Shown here: one piece after another, positions 1-11,996 of the stretch
Numbering within the stretch: position 1 is the first letter of the stretch
Layout: each line of letters opens with the position of its first letter
Assembly: GCA_036250195.1 (NCBI GenBank)
Contig: JAVHZZ010000008.1
Location: 2,440,001-2,504,000 of the forward strand
DNA: 64,000 bases
Origin: Mixophyes australis
Taxonomy: Eukaryota; Chordata; Amphibia; Anura; Limnodynastidae
Reading direction: 5' to 3'
Notes under the pieces: generated by a model
What the model was told of the DNA's origin: nothing
Seen by the model: only the letters and a program-made list of their open reading frames with translations
Database searches by the model: none
Program-made: the position numbers and the translations under genes

Positions 1-42
1 GCACCTAATCCTTGGCCCCAACATTCACACTGGATCCTAACT

Positions 43-1855
43 TTTATATTTAAGGTAGTGTGGGTAGTATAGGTGTGAGGGAGTACTAGTGTGAACAGTA
101 TAGGTTGGAGTAGGGTAGGTGTGAGGGTGTACCAGTGTGAGTAGTATAGGTGGTAGTAGGGTAGGTGTGAGGGTGTATCAGTGTGAGTAGTATAGGTGGG
201 AGTAGGGTAGGTGTGAAGGTGTACCAGTGTGAGTAGTATAAGTGGGAGTTGGGTAGGTGTGAGGGTGTACCAGTGTGAGTAGTATAGGTGAGAGTATGGT
301 AGGTGTGAGGGTGTACCAGTGTGAGTAGTATAGGTGGTAGTAGGGTAGGTGTGAGGGTGTAGCAGTGTGAGGAGTATAGGTGGTAGTAGGGTAGGTGTGA
401 GGGTGTACCAGTGTGAGTAGTATAAGTGGGAGTTGGGTAGGTGTGAAGGTGTTCCAGTGTGAGTAGTATAGGTGAGAGTATGGTAGGTGTGAGGGTGTAC
501 CAGTGTGAGTACTATAGGTGGGCGTAGGGTAGGTGTGAGGGTGTACCAGTGTGAGTAGTATAGGTGGGAGTTGGGTAGGTGTGAGGGTGTACCAGTGTGA
601 GTAGTATAGGAGGGAGTAGGGTAGGTGTGAGGGTGTACCAGTGTGAGTAGTATAGGTGGAGTAGGGTAGGTGTGAGGGTGTACCAGAGTGAGTAGTATAG
701 GTAGGAGTAGGGAAGGGGTGAGGGTGTACCAGTGTGAGTAGTATAAGTGGGAGTTGGGTAGGTGTGAAGGTGTTCCAGTGCGAGTAGTATAGGTGGGAGT
801 AGAGTAGGTGTGAGGGTGTACCAGTGTGAGTAGTATAAGTGGGAGTTGGGTAGGTGTGAGGGTGTACCAGTGTGAGTTGGGTAGGTGTGAGGATGTACCA
901 GTGTGAGTAGTATAAGTGGGAGTTGGGTAGGTGTGAGGGTGTACCAGTGTGAGTTGGGTAGGTGTGAGGATGTACCAGTGTGAGTTGGGTAGGTGTGAGG
1001 ATGTACCAGTGTGAGTTGGGTAGGTGTGAGGGTGTACTAGTGTGAGCTGGGTAGGTGTGAGGGTGTACCAGTGTGAGCAGGGTAGGTGTGAGGGTGTACC
1101 AGTGTGAGCAGTATAGGTTGGAGTAGGGTAGGTGTGAGGGTGTACCAGCGTGAGCAGTATAGGTTGGAGTAGGGTAGGTGTACCAGCGTGAGCAGTATAG
1201 GTTGGAGTAGGGTAGGTGTACCAGCGTGAGCAGTATAGGTTGGAGTAGGGTAGATGTGAGGGTGTACCAGTGTGAGTAGTATAGGTGGGAGTAGGGTAGG
1301 TGTGAGGGTATACCAGTGTGAGTAGTATAGGTGGGAGTAGAGTAGGTGTGAGGGTGTACCAGTGTTAGTAGTATAAGTGGGAGTTGGGTAGGTGTGAGGG
1401 TGTACCAGCGTGAGCAGTATAGGTTGGAGTAGGGTAGGTGTGAGGGTGTACCACTGTGTGAGTAGTATAAGTGGGAGTTGGGTAGGTGTGAAGGTGTTCC
1501 AGTGTGAGTAGTATAGGTGGGAGTTGGGTAGGTGTGAGGGTGTACTAGTGTGAGCTGGGTAGGTGTGAGGGTGTACCAGTGTGAGCAGGGTAGGTGTGAG
1601 GGTGTACCAGTGTGAGCAGTATAGGTTGGAGTAGGGTAGGTGTGAGGGTGTACCAGTGTGAGGTGTGAGCAGTATAGGTTGGAGTAGGGTAGATGTGAGG
1701 GTGTACCAGCGTGAGCAGTATAGGTTGGAGTAGGGTAGGTGTGAGGGTGTACCAGCGTGAGCAGTATAGGTTGGAGTAGGGTAGGTGTACCAGCGTGAGC
1801 AGTATAGGTTGGAGTAGGGTAGGTGTGAGCGTGTACCAGTGTGAGAAGTATAGGT
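43..1855. repeat. GT-rich minisatellite, about 46 bp unit
   Basis: About 40 imperfect copies of a unit built from the blocks GGTGTGAGGGTGTACCAGTG, TGAGTAGTATAGG and TGGGAGTAGGGTA. Some units are shortened to GTGTGAGTTGGGTA or GTGTGAGCAGGGTA, so the period varies, mainly between 940-1090 and 1545-1610. A late sub-block with AGCGTGAGCAGTATAGGTTG recurs at about 1140-1250 and 1690-1820, which points to local re-duplication. The plus strand is G-rich with GGG runs and telomere-like TAGGGTAGG words. The 151-residue open frame on the minus strand at 1545-2000 is a repeat translation and not a gene. Confidence 0.95.
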
Positions 1856-2536
1856 GGGGGTACATGTTAGGTAGCATGGTGGATAGCCATGTGAACAAAG
1901 CCATATATTTTTTTAGGTTGCAGTTTCCTTCTGGACAGCTCTGTAGAGAAAATATATTACCATAAAAACATCTCTTCATTTCTGTATTACAAGGGGGCAT
2001 AGGCCCTGGGTGATTTGTGATCCGTTTCCCACAACTGGTAAATAAATCTGCGACCCAGTGATTTTATATGGCTGTGTGAGGTGTCAAACCCTCATATATC
2101 ACCCTATGCATGTTATGTATCAGTCTCTTTAGTGGTGTACATGTATATTGTCTGCAGTGCTCTACGTTTTTGTACAAGAAACTACATAAACCTATATACT
2201 CTACAGCTTTCAGGATTTCCTTTCTCTCCATCACAGAGCCAAGATCACCGTCACCCCCCCGTCAACCCCCTCATATCCCGACTCCAACAGTCTGCTCATT
2301 AACCATCAGCAACAGAAACATAAAGTACATGTCAGGACAAGATCTGATTAAACCATTACGCAGTTCCAGTTAGAGCTTTAGGGACAAATATTTAAAATGT
2401 CACACTCATAGCTGAAGTAATCTGATCAGAAATTAACAGAAAATAAATCAGAATTTATCTTCAGGGGAAACACAAATGTGTTGATTTCTAACATATGGAA
2501 TGAAAGAAGTCACATCTCTAATTCGGGTTTGAGTAG
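1856..2536. other. Unassigned sequence, no gene seen
   Basis: Moderately AT-rich single-copy-looking DNA between the first minisatellite and the LINE fragment. Short overlapping frames at 2081-2373 have no recognisable motif. The 5' boundary of the LINE fragment may lie inside the last 60 bases. Confidence 0.5.
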
Positions 2537-3298
2537 GTGGTTGCGCCATTTCCCGCCACTAACAGAACAGTTGAGGGAACTGGTTACCTCGATAAAATTC
2601 TTTCCTGCATCCACATATGCAGAAATGTTCCTCAATGTTGTCTATGGGCTTGTCCTGTGATTAAGTCCTTCTGGATCCGGGTATGGAGATTCGTGACCGC
2701 AGAATTAGTAAATTATCTGCCATTTACTCCTGAATGGGCAATTTTGGGCATCCTGCCCCATGACAAGCGGATTTCCGCAGGGGGGAGAAGGCTACTTTTG
2801 GCAATATCTGCCGCGGCTAGGAAATCGTTCCTCCATATGTGGATCCAGAATTCCCCTCCAACACTAGATTTGTTTAAGGAATAGATGTATTTTCCATTAA
2901 GGATGGATCGGTTAGGCAGCACGGTGGCTAAGTGGTTAGCACTTCCGCCCTACAGCACTGGAGTCATGAGTTAAATTCCCAACCATGGCCTTATCTGTGA
3001 GGAGTTTGTATGTTCTCCCCGTGTTTGCATGGGTTTCCTCCGGGTGCTCCGGATTCCTCCCACACTCCAAAGAAAAAACACACTAGTAGGTTAATTAGCT
3101 GCTAACAAGTTGACCCTAGTCTGTCTGTGTGTGTGTTAGGGAATTTATACTGTAAACCCCAATGGGACAGGGACTGATGTACAGCGCTGCGGAATTAGTG
3201 GCGCTATATAAATAAATGATGATGATGATAGTTAGAGGCATCCCTCCAGAAGGGCACTTTAACTCGCAAGTTCTTTGAAACCTGGGAGTTATATTAAC
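2537..3298 (+). pseudogene. LINE ORF2 C-terminus (broken)
   Basis: In the frame of the 115-residue stretch 2537-2884, residues around CPVIKSFWIRVW match the small cysteine-containing C-terminal region of L1-type ORF2 proteins, followed by the usual run of aliphatic and AARK residues before the domain end. One in-frame TAG follows the codons for LFKE at 2884. After the SINE the same frame resumes and ends near KFFETWELY at about 3296. No endonuclease or polymerase core is present, so it cannot be active. Its role in a full element would be in target-primed reverse transcription. Confidence 0.7.
2916..3230 (+). mobile_element. tRNA-derived SINE with ATGATG tail
   Basis: The head GCAGCACGGTGGCTAAGTGG contains a good Pol III A-box (TGGCTAAGTGG), and a B-box-like GAGTTAAATTCC lies about 35 bases on. 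The body has the TTTCCTCCGGGTGCTCCGG block, and the end is GGCGCTATATAAATAAATGA followed by (GAT)n. It is flanked by GTTAG at 2911-2915 and 3231-3235, a likely short target duplication. This is the reference copy for the other SINEs in the window. Confidence 0.9.
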
Positions 3299-3792
3299 AT
3301 TTTACCCACCCCGTTGTGAGTACAGCTCCATGATTGCTTTTACCAGACACTTTGGTTTGAAACTGGAGCATTCCTTCAAGATCCTCCAATCCTTATGTAG
3401 GGTGATAGGGAGGAAGGACCTGCTCTTTCTGGTCTCCCCGCACCTTGATGTTTCTCTGACAGTAGTGGGATGTGGGACCAAGAAGATGGAATGTACTATT
3501 TGCTGCCTTTCTTGGGCGACGTTGTTACGGTTCTGATTATCACTATAACTATATATGCTGAGAACCTATAGCCTGTCTACGTTGGGAACATAAGTGTTTG
3601 AGGAAACTTTGATGTTTTATGGCTATCTAGACCTATCCCAGACTTCGCTCACAAAATATGTAACAATATATATATATATATACACATGTATGCTGACTGT
3701 ACCTGCAAATGCTTTTCAATATGTAACAAATAACATTGCATTATATTTGTCTGGACTTCAATAAAATAAAATTTGAAAAGAAAAAAAAAAAA

Positions 3793-5932
3793 TTACATTT
3801 CCAACTACACAAGTGCACGTTCACATCTACATACCATCTCCAATAATAAACATCTAGATTTAGTTTATACATCGTACACCTTCCATGCAATATCGCTACA
3901 GTTTGTAGGGTGATTTCACAGCCAGGATGAATGAAAGACACAAAAAGCCAATGGGGGGACAGGTTCTACCCCAGATACAACCATCTAAACTACAATTGTA
4001 ATCTACACTCAAACACCATCTTTTCTATTGCTGATTTACACGTTAAGCAAAAACTTCAACAAAATATAGAGGGCGATTAAAATTAACATTTGTTTGATAG
4101 TAGGGGGGTTAGTGTTTGGAGCAGGAAGACTGGACCCACACTAAATACTTAAAGCTGCTTGGACTACGGATGTGGACCCAAGGCAGCATCTGATTGGATG
4201 GCCAATGATCCTGCCCAATCAGGTACCACATTCACTACATCTCTCCCTCCTCCCTACCCAGAAGTACCGGTTCAGCTCCTCCTGAAAAACGGCGCCGTAC
4301 AGCGCCCACAATCAGCGAAGGCCTAAATCTCTACACTAGCAAGGGCTCATTAAAGAAAAGACAGTGATGGTTTGTTTTTAATATGAATATACCCTTTAGT
4401 GATAAAGAACAAGTATATAATTTGATCTGAGATAAAACATTGAGAGCTGCACAAATGACACTCCTCCTATATATTCCATGTTGCTTATCACTGATTTAAT
4501 GCAAATGTACCAGACATTTTTTGCCACGTGCAGTTTAAGAGGATATTTAAGTGATGTATGTTTTTATCTACTATCCATAAGTTCGCAGACTATAATATAA
4601 AATAACTTAGAACTTGTACAAATATACAGTACATTCTGTAGCTTGTAAGGGCTGAACATGTGTGTACTGTATCTCCTGTAGGAAGTATTTCTGTAAAACA
4701 TGAAGTCCATCCGTAAAGGTAACTTGGCCTTGGATACACTGCACAGACCAGGCGCTGTATGGAATTTGTGGCCGTTGCAAATTAAAGAGGATGACGATGT
4801 TCAGGCAGTCTAGATCCTATGGGATCCAATAAGTGTAGACAGCTGATAACAGCACACGCTGCCAGATCCTACTCATTGTCCGACACATCGGAGAGGTAGT
4901 GACCTGGGTGGATTGGGGTATGATGAAATCTGTCCCAATATTTCAGGGAATGTTGTGAGTCATGGAGATATTTTTTAGCTACTAATGTATGTGAAGTACT
5001 GGAACAATTTTAAATACACGTTAATGTGTTTTTGTTGAAATGCTGCTGTATATGAACAATCACTCTCAACACTTTTCATTACACAATGGAACAAGTTGAC
5101 TCAACTCCATCCACTTCGAAAACAATAGAATCTCTCTTTAGGATTGATTGGTTGGAAAACACATTAGAAAAAAAAAAGCAAAATGGGAGAGGTACACGGA
5201 CTCCCCACTTTCAACCCAAAAATCAAATTGTGAAATGTTTAAAAAAATACTACTCAGTATGTGCTAAGAAATGTGGCAGGAGAATTGCTCTATAGTAATT
5301 GATATGCCTTTAACCTTTGAATACCAGCCCTCCTCTCTGTGTATTAATAGTCACATTCAGTGACATTAGAACAGATATGAAAGCTTTGTCAAACTTTGTA
5401 TCACTGAGACTAAACATACATCTGAAACTGAACGATTTGTTTGCAGAACTTCTGCTCCTAGACTTTCTTATTGCACAGTCATATACTTCTGTTCAACCAT
5501 GTTTATCATTAATTGTAATTTTACACAGTGCCTTAATAAAAACAAAGTTAAAAAAAAATGAATTAAGAGCAGAGCTCGAGGATATGTACAAAGAGTGCGC
5601 TCAGCCGGAATGCACCTGACGGGATCTTCACCATATTCCCACATTGGTTTTAATACATACTATTAAGTTGCAAAGGAAACACATCACTGAGAACACGGCT
5701 TCAAATATTTCATGTATGACAGCCAAATAGGGGCCACTCTGTTGCTTTTTCTCATGTTTTACACGTCTCGCACATGTGTGTTAAAAGTGTTTAAGCCCTT
5801 GCAGAGTAGCCCTTATACACATTAGTACCTGTGCAGGTGGGGTCGTTTCATTTTATTTATAACAAGTGAAATAAGGAGAGACAGAAGCCTTAGAGCAGAC
5901 AGCACAATGCAGGTGTTGGGGAAAGTACATTG
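3793..5932. other. Unassigned sequence between LINE and Tc1 element
   Basis: No recognised gene. Short open frames at 5086-5295 and 5317-5619 have no known motif and low-complexity lysine runs. Segment 4080-4330 (CCAATGATCCTGCCCAATCA region) has the composition of a degenerate dispersed repeat, but I could not find ends. Confidence 0.45.
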
Positions 5933-5934
5933 TA

Positions 5935-5963
5935 CAGTCATGGCCAAAAGTTTTGAGAATGAC
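5935..5963 (+). repeat. Tc1 left terminal inverted repeat
   Basis: The 29 bases starting CAGTCATGGCC are the inverse of 7422-7450 with one mismatch (position 24, A against G). It immediately follows the TA target site. Confidence 0.93.
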
Positions 5964-6149
5964 ACAAGTATTGGTTCTCACAAAGTTTGCTGCTTCAGTG
6001 TTTTTAGATCTTTTGTTCAGATGTTGCTATGTTATACTGAAGTAACATTACAAGCATTTCATAAGTGTCAAAGGCTTTTATTGACAATTACATTAAGTTT
6101 ATGCAAAGAGTCAATATTTGCAGTGTTGACCCTTCTTTTTTTAGACCTC

Positions 6150-7077
6150 TCTAATTCGCCCTGACATGCTGTCAATCAACTTGTGGACCACGTACCGACT
6201 GATGGCCGCCCATTCTTACCTAATCAATGCTTGGAGTTTGTCAGAATTTGGGTTTTTTTTGTTTGTCCACCCGCCTCTTGAGGATTGACCAAAAGTTCTC
6301 AATTGGATTAAGGTCTGGGGAGTTTCCTGGCCATGGACCCAAAATTTTGGTGTTTTGATCACCGAGCCACTTAGTTATCACTCTTCCCTTATGGCGAGGT
6401 GCTCCATCATGCTGGAAAAGACATTGTTCATCACCAAACTGTTCTTGGATGGTTGGGAGAAGTTGCTCTTGAAGGATGTCTTGGTACCATTCTTTATTCA
6501 TGACTGTGTTCTTAGGCAAAATTGTGAGTGAGCCCACTCCCTTAGCTGAGAAGCAACCCCACACATGAATGGTGTCAGGATGCTTTACTGTTGGCATGAC
6601 ACAGGGCTGATGGTAGCCCTCACCTTTCCTTCTCCAGACAGAAGTTTTTCCAGATGTCCCAAACAATTTACCCCAGTCCAGAGTAGTCCAATCCCAGTAC
6701 CTTTTACAGAATATCAGTCTGTCCCTAATGTTTTTCCTCGAGAGAAGTGGTTTCTTTGCTGGCCTTCTTGACACCAGCCATCCTCCAAAATTCTTTGCCT
6801 ACCTGTGCGTGCAGATGCACTCACACCTGCCTGCTGACATTCCTGAGCAAGATCTGCAGTGGTGGTGCCCCGATCCCGCAGCTGACAGTCATGGCGCTTC
6901 CTGGTTGTTCTTGGGCGCCCTGAAGCCTTCTTCACAACTACTGAACCTTTCTCCTTGAAGTTCTTGATGATCCGAAAAATGGCTGATTTAGGTGCAATCT
7001 TACGAGCAGCAATATCCTGTGAAGCCCTTTATGTGCAAACCAAAGGTGACTGCAAGTGTTTCCTTGCAGGTAACCAT
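6150..7077 (-). pseudogene. Tc1-family transposase (broken)
   Basis: The N-terminal part reads from about 7077 to 6730 on the minus strand. It shows helix-turn-helix segments (RKIAPKSAIFRIIKNF) and a GRPRTT hinge before the second DNA-binding half. A frame change near 6770 leads into a 177-residue frame (6241-6774) with the catalytic core. The second acidic residue is in FQHDGAPRHK (residue 123 of that frame) and the third in SPDLNPIENFW (residue 159). The segment that should carry the first aspartate is shortened: the frame passes from DWGKLFG to TSVWRR with no SDE-type motif. The C-terminal end continues in another frame to about 6150. In an active element it would cut and paste the transposon by DDE chemistry; this copy cannot. 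Confidence 0.88.
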
Positions 7078-7421
7078 GGTTAACAGAGGAAGAAGAAGAA
7101 TTACAAGCACCACCCTTCTTTTAAAGCTTCCAGTCTGTTATTCTAACTCAATCAACATGACAGTGTGATCTCCAGCCTTGTCCTCGTCAACACTCATCTG
7201 TGTTAACGAGAGAATCACTGACCTGATGTCAGCTAGTCCTTTTGTGGCAGGGCTGAAATGCAGTGGAAATGTTGTTTTTGGGATAAAGTTCATTGTCATG
7301 GCAAAGAGGGACTTTGAAATCAATTGCAATTCATCTGATCACTCTTCACGACATTCTAGAGTATATGCAAATTGTCATCATAATAAATGAGGCAGCAGAT
7401 TTTGTGAAAAATAATATTTAT

Positions 7422-7450
7422 GTCATCCTCAAAACTTTTGGCCATGACTG
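7422..7450 (-). repeat. Tc1 right terminal inverted repeat
   Basis: Mirror of the left end, closing with GGCCATGACTG followed by the TA duplication at 7451-7452. Confidence 0.93.
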
Positions 7451-7452
7451 TA

Positions 7453-8709
7453 TGTTCTACTTCCACCAGCCCCTGCTCCGTCACCAACTGTGGAGTAAAG
7501 CCACTGTTGTCCTTCCATCGAGATCAATTCACTAAACTAATTTTCTGACTACAAAATGCAAATTAAATGCCAAGGCCACATCAACTCTTATTCTCCAGTA
7601 AAATTCTGCAAGATTACTACTTTTTCTGCAGGCACTATGCCCGATCTCTACTGCTCTTATTCTCCAATATCACTAATTAGATGCACTGCTCTCTCTGCCA
7701 GTATTACCCTTATACTCAAATATCATATTCCTAATTAATCTCTGCCAATATTAGAATGCAAATTACTGGTAATCTTGTTTTCCTAATAACATTATCCATA
7801 ATCACTACTACTCTCATTCTCCAATATCGCTATACAGAAGAATTACTCTCTGCCAATAGCTTGCGTACTGCCACTCTCATTCTCCAACGTTACTGCACAG
7901 GAGAACTACTCTTTCACCATTGTACAAACACATCTACTCGTGGGACTATAAATACACAAGATCTGAATGTGAAACCTGAGGAAGTTCTGGCAAACTCTGT
8001 TTAATGGGAACACAAGATCCTGAATGTGTCCCATCCAGCAAACTGATACACTGATGCCTGTACTCACACACAAACACAACACACAGCATCTCACATATGC
8101 AAACGTGATTCCACAGGGTCACATTGTGAGCAGGGTTACCGTTTCACACCATGGGCCTGAGCCATTGAGGAGAGCAAAGGAAAAGAACAAGGAGTCAGTT
8201 TGATTCCAGACAATCCGTGTTACAATACAAGAGATGCCAATTAGCTTATTATTTTGCATGTAAAGAAAAAAAACTGGCTGCTTTTTCATGTAACACACAA
8301 TTATTATATAGCTTATTTTTATAGTGAAATTTGAAGTTGATCTAGGACATGCTCTACCCCAACTCTATGTCCCCACATTTTAAATTTACCCCACCACTCC
8401 CTCCAGTGCAACATGGTTTTGTCAAGGTGCAAAGTTACTCCTTTTTTAAGCTTTGCTCTCCTTAATGACTCAGGCCCCATATCTTCATCATTAGAAGCAC
8501 ACAAAGGACAGATAAACATAGAGTCTAAAACATTAAACAAACCCCCCTTATTATTACCTGCCCTAAGAAATAGCAATTATAGGACAATGCAGCAAGTAAA
8601 CATTAAATGGGATTTGTACAAAATAGACCAATTGGCCATCAATATTCCATCTTTGCTTGTTTCAAAGGAAAAATTAAGCTCCATGTAAGCGGCATCTATT
8701 AGAAGTGGT
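7453..8709. other. Unassigned; weak ancient tandem repeat at 7575-7920
   Basis: Between about 7575 and 7920, phrases such as TCTTATTCTCCAATATC, CTCTCTGCCA and ATTACT recur at irregular 60-110 base spacing, consistent with an old eroded minisatellite. The rest, to 8709, contains only short frames with no motif. Confidence 0.4.
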
Positions 8710-9568
8710 AGTATGGTGAATACTGGTTTATATATAGATGGGAGTGGCCATTCTCTCACAGTGGGCGGAGCTGGGCAGAATACTGGTTTATATCATGTAT
8801 ATAGATGGGAGTGGCCATTATCTCTCACAGTGGGCAGAATACCGGTATATATCACATATAAAGATGGGAGTGGCCATTATCTCTCAGTGGGCAGAGCTGG
8901 TCAGAATACTGGTATATATCCCATTTATAGATGGGAGAGGCCATTTTCTCACAGTGGGCGGAGCTGGGCAGAATACTGGTTTATATCACATATATAGATG
9001 GGAGTGGTCATTCTCTCACAGTGGGCAGAGCTGGGAAGAATACTGGCTTATATCATGTATATAGATGGAAGTGGCCATTATCTCTCAGTGGGCGGAGCTG
9101 GTCAGAATACTGGTTTATATCATGTATATAGATGGAAGTGGCCATTATCTCTCACAGTGGGCGGAGCTGGTCAGAATACTGGTTTATATCATGTATATAG
9201 ATGGAAGTGGCCATTATCTCTCAGTGGGCGGAGCTGGTCAGAATACTGGTTTATATCATGTATATAGATGGAAGTGGCCATTATCTCTCACAGTGGGCGG
9301 AGCTGGGCAGAATACTGGCTTATATCACATATATAGATGGGAGTGGCCATTCTCTCACAGTGGGCGGAGCTGGGCAGAATACTGGCTTATATCACATATA
9401 TAGATGGGAGTGGCCATTATCTCTCAGTGGGCGGAGCTGGGCAGAATACTGGTTTATATCATGTATATAGATGGAAGTGGCCATTATCTCTCAATGGGCA
9501 GAGCTGGTCAGAATACTGGTATATATCACATTTATAGATGGGAGTGGCCATTATCTCTCACACTGACT
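8710..9568. repeat. Minisatellite, 67-68 bp unit
   Basis: About 12-13 copies of a unit containing GATGGGAGTGGCCATT, CAGTGGGCGGAGCTGG and CAGAATACTGGTTTATATCA. The period alternates between 67 and 68 because of the variants CTCTCAG, CTCTCACAG and CTCTCTCACAG. One early unit (about 8806-8862) lacks part of the GGCGGAGCTGG block. Unit length alternates in frame, so several overlapping open frames appear (YIDGSGHYLS-like repeats); they are artefacts. Confidence 0.95.
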
Positions 9569-11579
9569 TACTGTGTGATATATAAACAGGTAAAGAGCTT
9601 GTAATGTAAACTACTGCTAACAATGCAGACTATGAACTGATCCAGGTCAGTGATTTGGTGATGTGCACTTCACAGAAATATGGCAGTGTACAGCAAGAAA
9701 TTAATGAACGACTTTATGAGTACAGCTCATCCTTGCATGCAATATATTAACAATTCTTTTGAAGCTTCATTCAAGATTAATGTTATGGACATACATTTCA
9801 TCTGCCTTAATAATAACCACCCCCCCCCCCCCCCCTTTATGCAGATTCTAATGGCCATTATTGACCTGGTAAAGCAAATTGTAGGTGCCATGTTTTACCT
9901 ACACTGATCATACAAACAGGCTGGACAATGAGTAATGGACACAATGAGCTCATATAATTCAGGGTAGAGGTTACACAGTTCATGACAATAAAGTGTTAGA
10001 TACAGTATAAGCACATTTTATATTGTCAGTAAGTAGAGTGTAAGCTGTATGGGCAGATTATAGTGTGCAATCAGCAAAGGCAGCAATTGTGTGAGCTGGT
10101 GCAATGTTCATGAGAGTACAGCCCAACAAATGGCACCTTAGAGGGACTACGTGTAGGTGACAGGTGCGCTTTACAGCCTGGGATCAGTGCTTGAGACAAA
10201 TGTAAAAGGTGCACTAACCACGTTTATAGACTTTATTTCATGGTTATACGTAATATACGGAAATACATTTATATAAAAATGGGCTTTATTTCCTTTCTGC
10301 TACTGTGTCAAACAAGAATAGAAGTTGGCCCCTTACCCACTGGTCTCACAATATATAAATGTACTGCTAGTAAATCTGTGAAAATGGATATGAGGATGGA
10401 ATCAACTCTGCTCCTTACCACAGGCACCAGTGGGTATAGTCGCATCTTTTTGACACTGTGTTCTCCATTTACCTGTGCTAACTGCAAGTGAATGTGAAGG
10501 GGTCAAAGGAGGGACCTCTTACACTTCAAGGGGAAGTACTTTATTTTGGTGTCAGACATTGGCATAAAGGGGAGGAGATAGCAGAATGGTTGTCTGCAGT
10601 ATTTAAACTAACTGGAGGTCATTGATGAAACGCGCTGCTATACACAGCAGAACATCAGTGCGCCCAGAAGATCCGCTCAGTGCACACTAAGGCACACTCC
10701 TACTCTCCACCCTCGGGAGACGATCCTGCGAAGTAGAAGTGCACTTGGGCATACAGAGAGGTGGAAACCGCTGCAGAGAAGCACTGTTCAGAACTGCAAA
10801 AGTCTTATCCAACCTCCTTTTACCTTATTCTATTTTATTGACCCCTGTCGATAAATTAAACCTTTCCATTTTTCACTTAAAATACTGCTCAGCTTAGTCT
10901 CATCTTAAAATTAACCATAATAATGAAGGGACCAGGGACTGTCTTTATTATGTGTCACTTGTGTGTGTTTGAAGGTTTTTATTAAATTGCTCAGACTGGG
11001 TTTACAACGCGTTTCACTGCCAAAGTGCAACAAAAAGGCACAAAATGTGTCTCATTAAGGATCAGACAAGCCCAAATATCTGCAAGCTCTGAACAGGTAT
11101 AAAAGTACATTTGCAAAATGGAAAAGGTCATGCACCCCACGGCACAGCAAAGATCACCCCAAAAAGAGTGCCATGTCCACCCCTTCAAATCAGTGCAGTA
11201 ATTTAGCTTGCAAACACAAAGTCTCACTTTTGCCCTGCTCCACAAAACGAGGCACGCAATTAGCAATTAACACCCTCAGCAAACTTTCTCTCCTCCCAAA
11301 TGCCGCCATTTTGCTCTGCGAGCCCACATGCTTTGGCAGGATCCTTGGGACATGGTGGTACCAAAACTGATTTTGCACTTTATTAATTACTTCAACTGTC
11401 TCCCAGACAGGTTTTCTCTCAAAATAAAACTAGATTCTCTGAAGTGTTTCTACATAAAATGATAACTATCAATTTATAATGCTGTGAAACAGTACTTTGT
11501 TGTTGTTTTTATATAGGTAGATTTTATTTTCTTTCTTTTTGCCAGGAAAACACAAACTCCGTACAAACAGATTTATTAC
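9569..11579. other. Unassigned; poly-C tract and dispersed-repeat motifs
   Basis: A poly-C run lies at 9821-9836. A word of the type GATGAAACGCG at about 10625-10636, with GC-rich flank to 10800, and ACGCGTTTCACTG at about 11010 belong to a short motif that recurs elsewhere in the window. No coding region was recognised. Confidence 0.45.
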
Positions 11580-11583
11580 TTAA

Positions 11584-11992
11584 GCTGGGTACACACCTAT
11601 GCAGTTACCACACAGATCTCACGAATCACGACCGTTTGGTCAGATATTGTAAGAGTGCGTACGCTCCCAAGATCATGTTTTATCTTCTCAACACACATCA
11701 CATCTGTTGATTTGGTTTTCTAAACTTCCTAAATACCACGATCAAAGATGTAACGATGTCTGGCAAATGTGGCAGTGTGTAGGCATTCACCACCAGCAGG
11801 GTAGGCAGATATTTGTACAGTGCACAGAGTCAGGATCTTCTCAGCAGATGGTTATGACAGATGAAGATCACAGATCTGATAGTAAATCGTGTAGGTGTGT
11901 ACACAGGAATCTGCAGGATCACCGGGACTGTCAGTCATTGGTAACATAGTTACAGAAATCGCATCTGAAGGTTACATATGTGTGTACCCAGC
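11584..11992. mobile_element. Miniature element with TTAA flanks
   Basis: The ends GCTGGGTACACAC and GTGTGTACCCAGC are perfect 13 bp inverted repeats, weakly extended inward. Each is directly bordered by TTAA (11580-11583 and 11993-11996), the target duplication expected for piggyBac-type elements. It is 409 bp long with no transposase. The family assignment depends only on the TTAA site. Confidence 0.8.
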
Positions 11993-11996
11993 TTAA

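Larger units (their letters stand above)
2537..3792 (+). mobile_element. L1-like LINE, 5'-truncated 3' end, split by a SINE
   Basis: The segment carries the end of a reverse-transcriptase ORF2 followed by a 3' UTR, an AATAAA signal (about 3761) and an A-rich tail to 3792. Without the SINE at 2916-3230 the ORF2 frame continues across the junction, from residues MDRL before it to EASLQ after it. This shows that the SINE entered an existing LINE copy. A short (TA)n tract lies at 3665-3681 in the UTR. L1-type assignment rests on the C-terminal pattern and poly-A tail. No target duplication was found around the whole copy. Confidence 0.75.
5935..7450 (-). mobile_element. Tc1/mariner DNA transposon, full length, inactive
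   Basis: A 1516 bp element bounded by TA dinucleotides (5933-5934 and 7451-7452), the Tc1/mariner target duplication. Both ends start CAGTCATGGCCAAAAGTTTT in inverted orientation and match at 28 of 29 positions by eye. The transposase remnant lies on the minus strand. Both ends are preserved and the length is normal for the family, so this is a complete but coding-defective copy. It shows no internal insertion. Confidence 0.95.

Noticed and set aside
1..42. Telomere sequence
   Set aside because: TAGGG-containing words in the first array are part of a longer minisatellite unit, and there is no TTAGGG array.
2916..3230. Functional tRNA gene
   Set aside because: The A-box and B-box are present but no cloverleaf acceptor stem is seen; it is the head of a SINE repeated through the window.
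8713..9604. Series of 66-112 residue frames
   Set aside because: Overlapping translations of the 67-68 bp minisatellite.
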